From QHWK01 sp035315685 (GTDB taxonomy: Bacteria; Acidobacteriota; Vicinamibacteria; Vicinamibacterales; CAVVIG01): DNA of 14,656 bases. A program made the position numbers and the translations under genes. Numbering within the stretch: position 1 is the first letter of the stretch; each line of letters begins with the position of its first letter. The DNA lies in the NCBI GenBank assembly GCA_035315685.1, contig DATFXR010000424.1, positions 1 to 14,656 of the forward strand, given 5' to 3'. Of the stretch, positions 13,498 to 14,656 are shown one piece after another. The notes beneath the pieces are model-generated. The model was not told the DNA's origin. It made no database searches and saw only the letters and a list, made by a program, of their open reading frames with translations.

Positions 13498-13805
13498 GCC
13501 GCGCAAGGCGAATGAAAGGCCGGAAGGCGGGAAGGCGGAAATGAAAGGCGGGAAGGCGGAAGGGCAGAAATGAAAGGCGGGAGGGCGGAAATGAAATGGA
13601 GGAAGGAGTGAGGGCAGAAATGAAAGGCAAGAAGGTGGGAAGCCGGACATGGAAGGCGGCTTTGACCTCCCAGCCTTCCGGCCTTGCCTTCTGGCCTTCC
13701 TGCCTTGCCTTCTGGCCTTCCGGCCTTGCCTTCTGGCCTTCCTGCCTACGGCCTTTCCTTTCTGCCTTCCCGCCTTTCCGCCTTCCTCAGCGCTTCTGAT
13801 CAGCA
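13498..13805. repeat. Strand-asymmetric purine/pyrimidine repeat region
   Basis: This 308-bp gap holds no credible gene. From about 13505 to 13665 the plus strand is mostly purine, built from variants of GAAAGGCGGGAAGGCGGAAAT. From about 13666 to 13790 it is mostly pyrimidine, with three 21-bp units (13681-13701, 13702-13722, 13723-13743), each GCCTTGCCTTCTGGCCTTCC followed by T or G, then degenerate copies. The halves are roughly complementary, so a long imperfect hairpin is possible, as is triplex formation. ORFs through it encode only low-complexity sequence. Confidence 0.8.
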
Positions 13806-14656
13806 ATGTCCAAATTCCGTTCTCACCCGGACCCCTCGACCTGGGACGACTACGTCGACTACGAGTCGAAGAGCTGGCCGAAGAAAGAACGTCGCCGCTA
13901 CTGGATAATCCCGAGCATCTGTTTCAACTGCGAGGCGGCGTGCGGCATTCTCGCCTACGTCGACAAGGAACGCCTGACCGTTCGCAAGATCGAAGGCAAC
14001 CCGGTTCATCCGGCGAGCCGCGGGCGGACGTGTGCGAAGGGCGTGGTGACGCCCAATCAGCTCGACGATCCGGATCGGATTCTGTATCCGCTGAAACGCG
14101 ACGGTGATCGCGGCAGCGGCCGCTGGCGGCAGGTGTCGTGGGACGAAGCGCTCGGCGAGATCGCCGGCCGCATCCGACAGGCAATCGTCGACGGCCGTCG
14201 CCACGAGATCATGTACCACGTCGGCCGTCCCGGCGAAGATGGCTACGCCAATCGCGTGCTGCAGGCATGGGGCGTGGATGGGCACAACAGCCACACCAAC
14301 GTCTGCTCCTCGTCGGCCCGGCTGGGCCATTTTCTGTGGTGCGGCAACGATCGGCCATCGCCCGACTACGCGAACGCGAAGACGATCCTGCTGCTGTCGT
14401 CACACCTCGAGACCGGCCACTACTTCAACCCGCACGCGCAGCGCATCGTCGAAGGACAGGCCAATGGCGCGACGCTGATCGTGATCGATCCGCGCCTGTC
14501 GAACACGTCCGCGAAAGCCGACGTCTGGCTGCCGGCGTACTCGGGCACCGAGGGCGCGCTGCTGCTCGCGATGGTCAACGTGTTGCTCCACGAGGACCTC
14601 TACGATCGCGAGTTCGTGAGGACGTGGGTCGACTGGCGCGGCTACTTGCGCGCGGA
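13806..14656 (+). CDS. Molybdopterin oxidoreductase catalytic subunit, N-terminal part (3' end outside window)
   Basis: This is the start of a DMSO-reductase-superfamily (MopB) catalytic subunit; 283 codons are visible and the frame runs off the right edge. Cys39, Cys42, Cys46 and Cys76 (ICFNCEAACG and GRTCAKG) bind the N-terminal [4Fe-4S] cluster. A bis-MGD fold follows, with IEGNPVHPASRG, VSWDEALGEIAGRI and IDPRLSNTSAKADVWLP. Cys167 in NVCSSSARLG lies where the Mo-ligand Cys is often found. The start must be ATG 13806, since a same-frame TGA lies at 13797-13799; the Shine-Dalgarno is weak. No twin-Arg signal precedes the cluster, unlike PsrA or TtrA. With the upstream Fd-NrfD fusion it should form a quinone-linked complex. 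The substrate cannot be assigned. Confidence 0.92.
   Translation, partial: MSKFRSHPDPSTWDDYVDYESKSWPKKERRRYWIIPSICFNCEAACGILAYVDKERLTVRKIEGNPVHPASRGRTCAKGVVTPNQLDDPDRILYPLKRDGDRGSGRWRQVSWDEALGEIAGRIRQAIVDGRRHEIMYHVGRPGEDGYANRVLQAWGVDGHNSHTNVCSSSARLGHFLWCGNDRPSPDYANAKTILLLSSHLETGHYFNPHAQRIVEGQANGATLIVIDPRLSNTSAKADVWLPAYSGTEGALLLAMVNVLLHEDLYDREFVRTWVDWRGYLRA

Noticed and set aside
13681..13743. Three 21-bp repeats considered as a CRISPR array
   Set aside because: The units are directly adjacent without unique spacers, and no cas gene is near.
13492..13806. Minus-strand ORF with RKARRQG repeats
   Set aside because: It is just the translation of the 21-bp repeat units; no start signal or conserved domain.
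1..14656. tRNA, rRNA, integrase or insertion-sequence transposase
   Set aside because: None seen on reading the window; no tRNA-like cloverleaf with CCA end, no transposase motif and no clear attachment site.

Overview
The window is about 14.7 kb of high-GC bacterial DNA. Nothing identifies the species. The GC-rich codon use, a diderm-type lipoprotein, an NrfD/molybdopterin respiratory module and several families of short gene-junction repeats (CCACAGAGACA, GGGGACT, GGCGGGAAGG, ATTAAGAA types) would fit an Acidobacteriota-like soil or sediment bacterium. That placement is a low-confidence inference. Nearly all genes run on the plus strand; only the HU-like gene (4329-4628) is on the minus strand.

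Left part (1-4170): a probable peptide-maturation and sensing operon. It opens with the C-terminal part of a radical SAM/SPASM enzyme whose seven Cys match the SPASM pattern. Twelve bases later comes a 30-codon ORF with a strong ribosome binding site, a good candidate for a ribosomally made, post-translationally modified (RiPP) precursor. Then follow an orphan family-5 solute-binding lipoprotein, a membrane histidine kinase only 4 bp later, and an unrecognised 79-residue protein behind a small intercistronic hairpin. No ABC permease and no response regulator are in view.

Middle (4171-5438): AT-rich repeat DNA and a perfect 12-bp hairpin separate this operon from a convergent HU-family gene, which has a textbook sigma70-type promoter. 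Divergent from it is queF (queuosine synthesis). QueF is followed in the same reading frame by a Smr-domain ORF that lacks ATG, GTG or TTG and seems to begin at CTG; the junction lies inside a GGGGACT repeat.

Cassette (5655-11367): a SNF2/RapA-like helicase, an overlapping out-of-frame ORF that looks like the same helicase's C-terminal domain, and a 1,097-residue Eco57I-like adenine-N6 DNA methyltransferase. The layout recalls the drmD-drmMI half of DISARM or a split type ISP restriction enzyme, but no DrmA, DrmB, DrmC or active nuclease domain is visible. Just downstream is a GxxExxY-family PD-(D/E)XK-like protein with a damaged or unusual N-terminus, lying between two CCACAGAG-type repeats, and then a compact multi-hairpin element.

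Right end (11980-14656): an NrfD-type integral membrane protein fused behind a four-cluster ferredoxin module. After a 308-bp strand-asymmetric polypurine/polypyrimidine repeat region comes the start of a molybdopterin oxidoreductase catalytic subunit that runs off the window. Neither protein shows a Tat signal, so the complex may face the cytoplasm.
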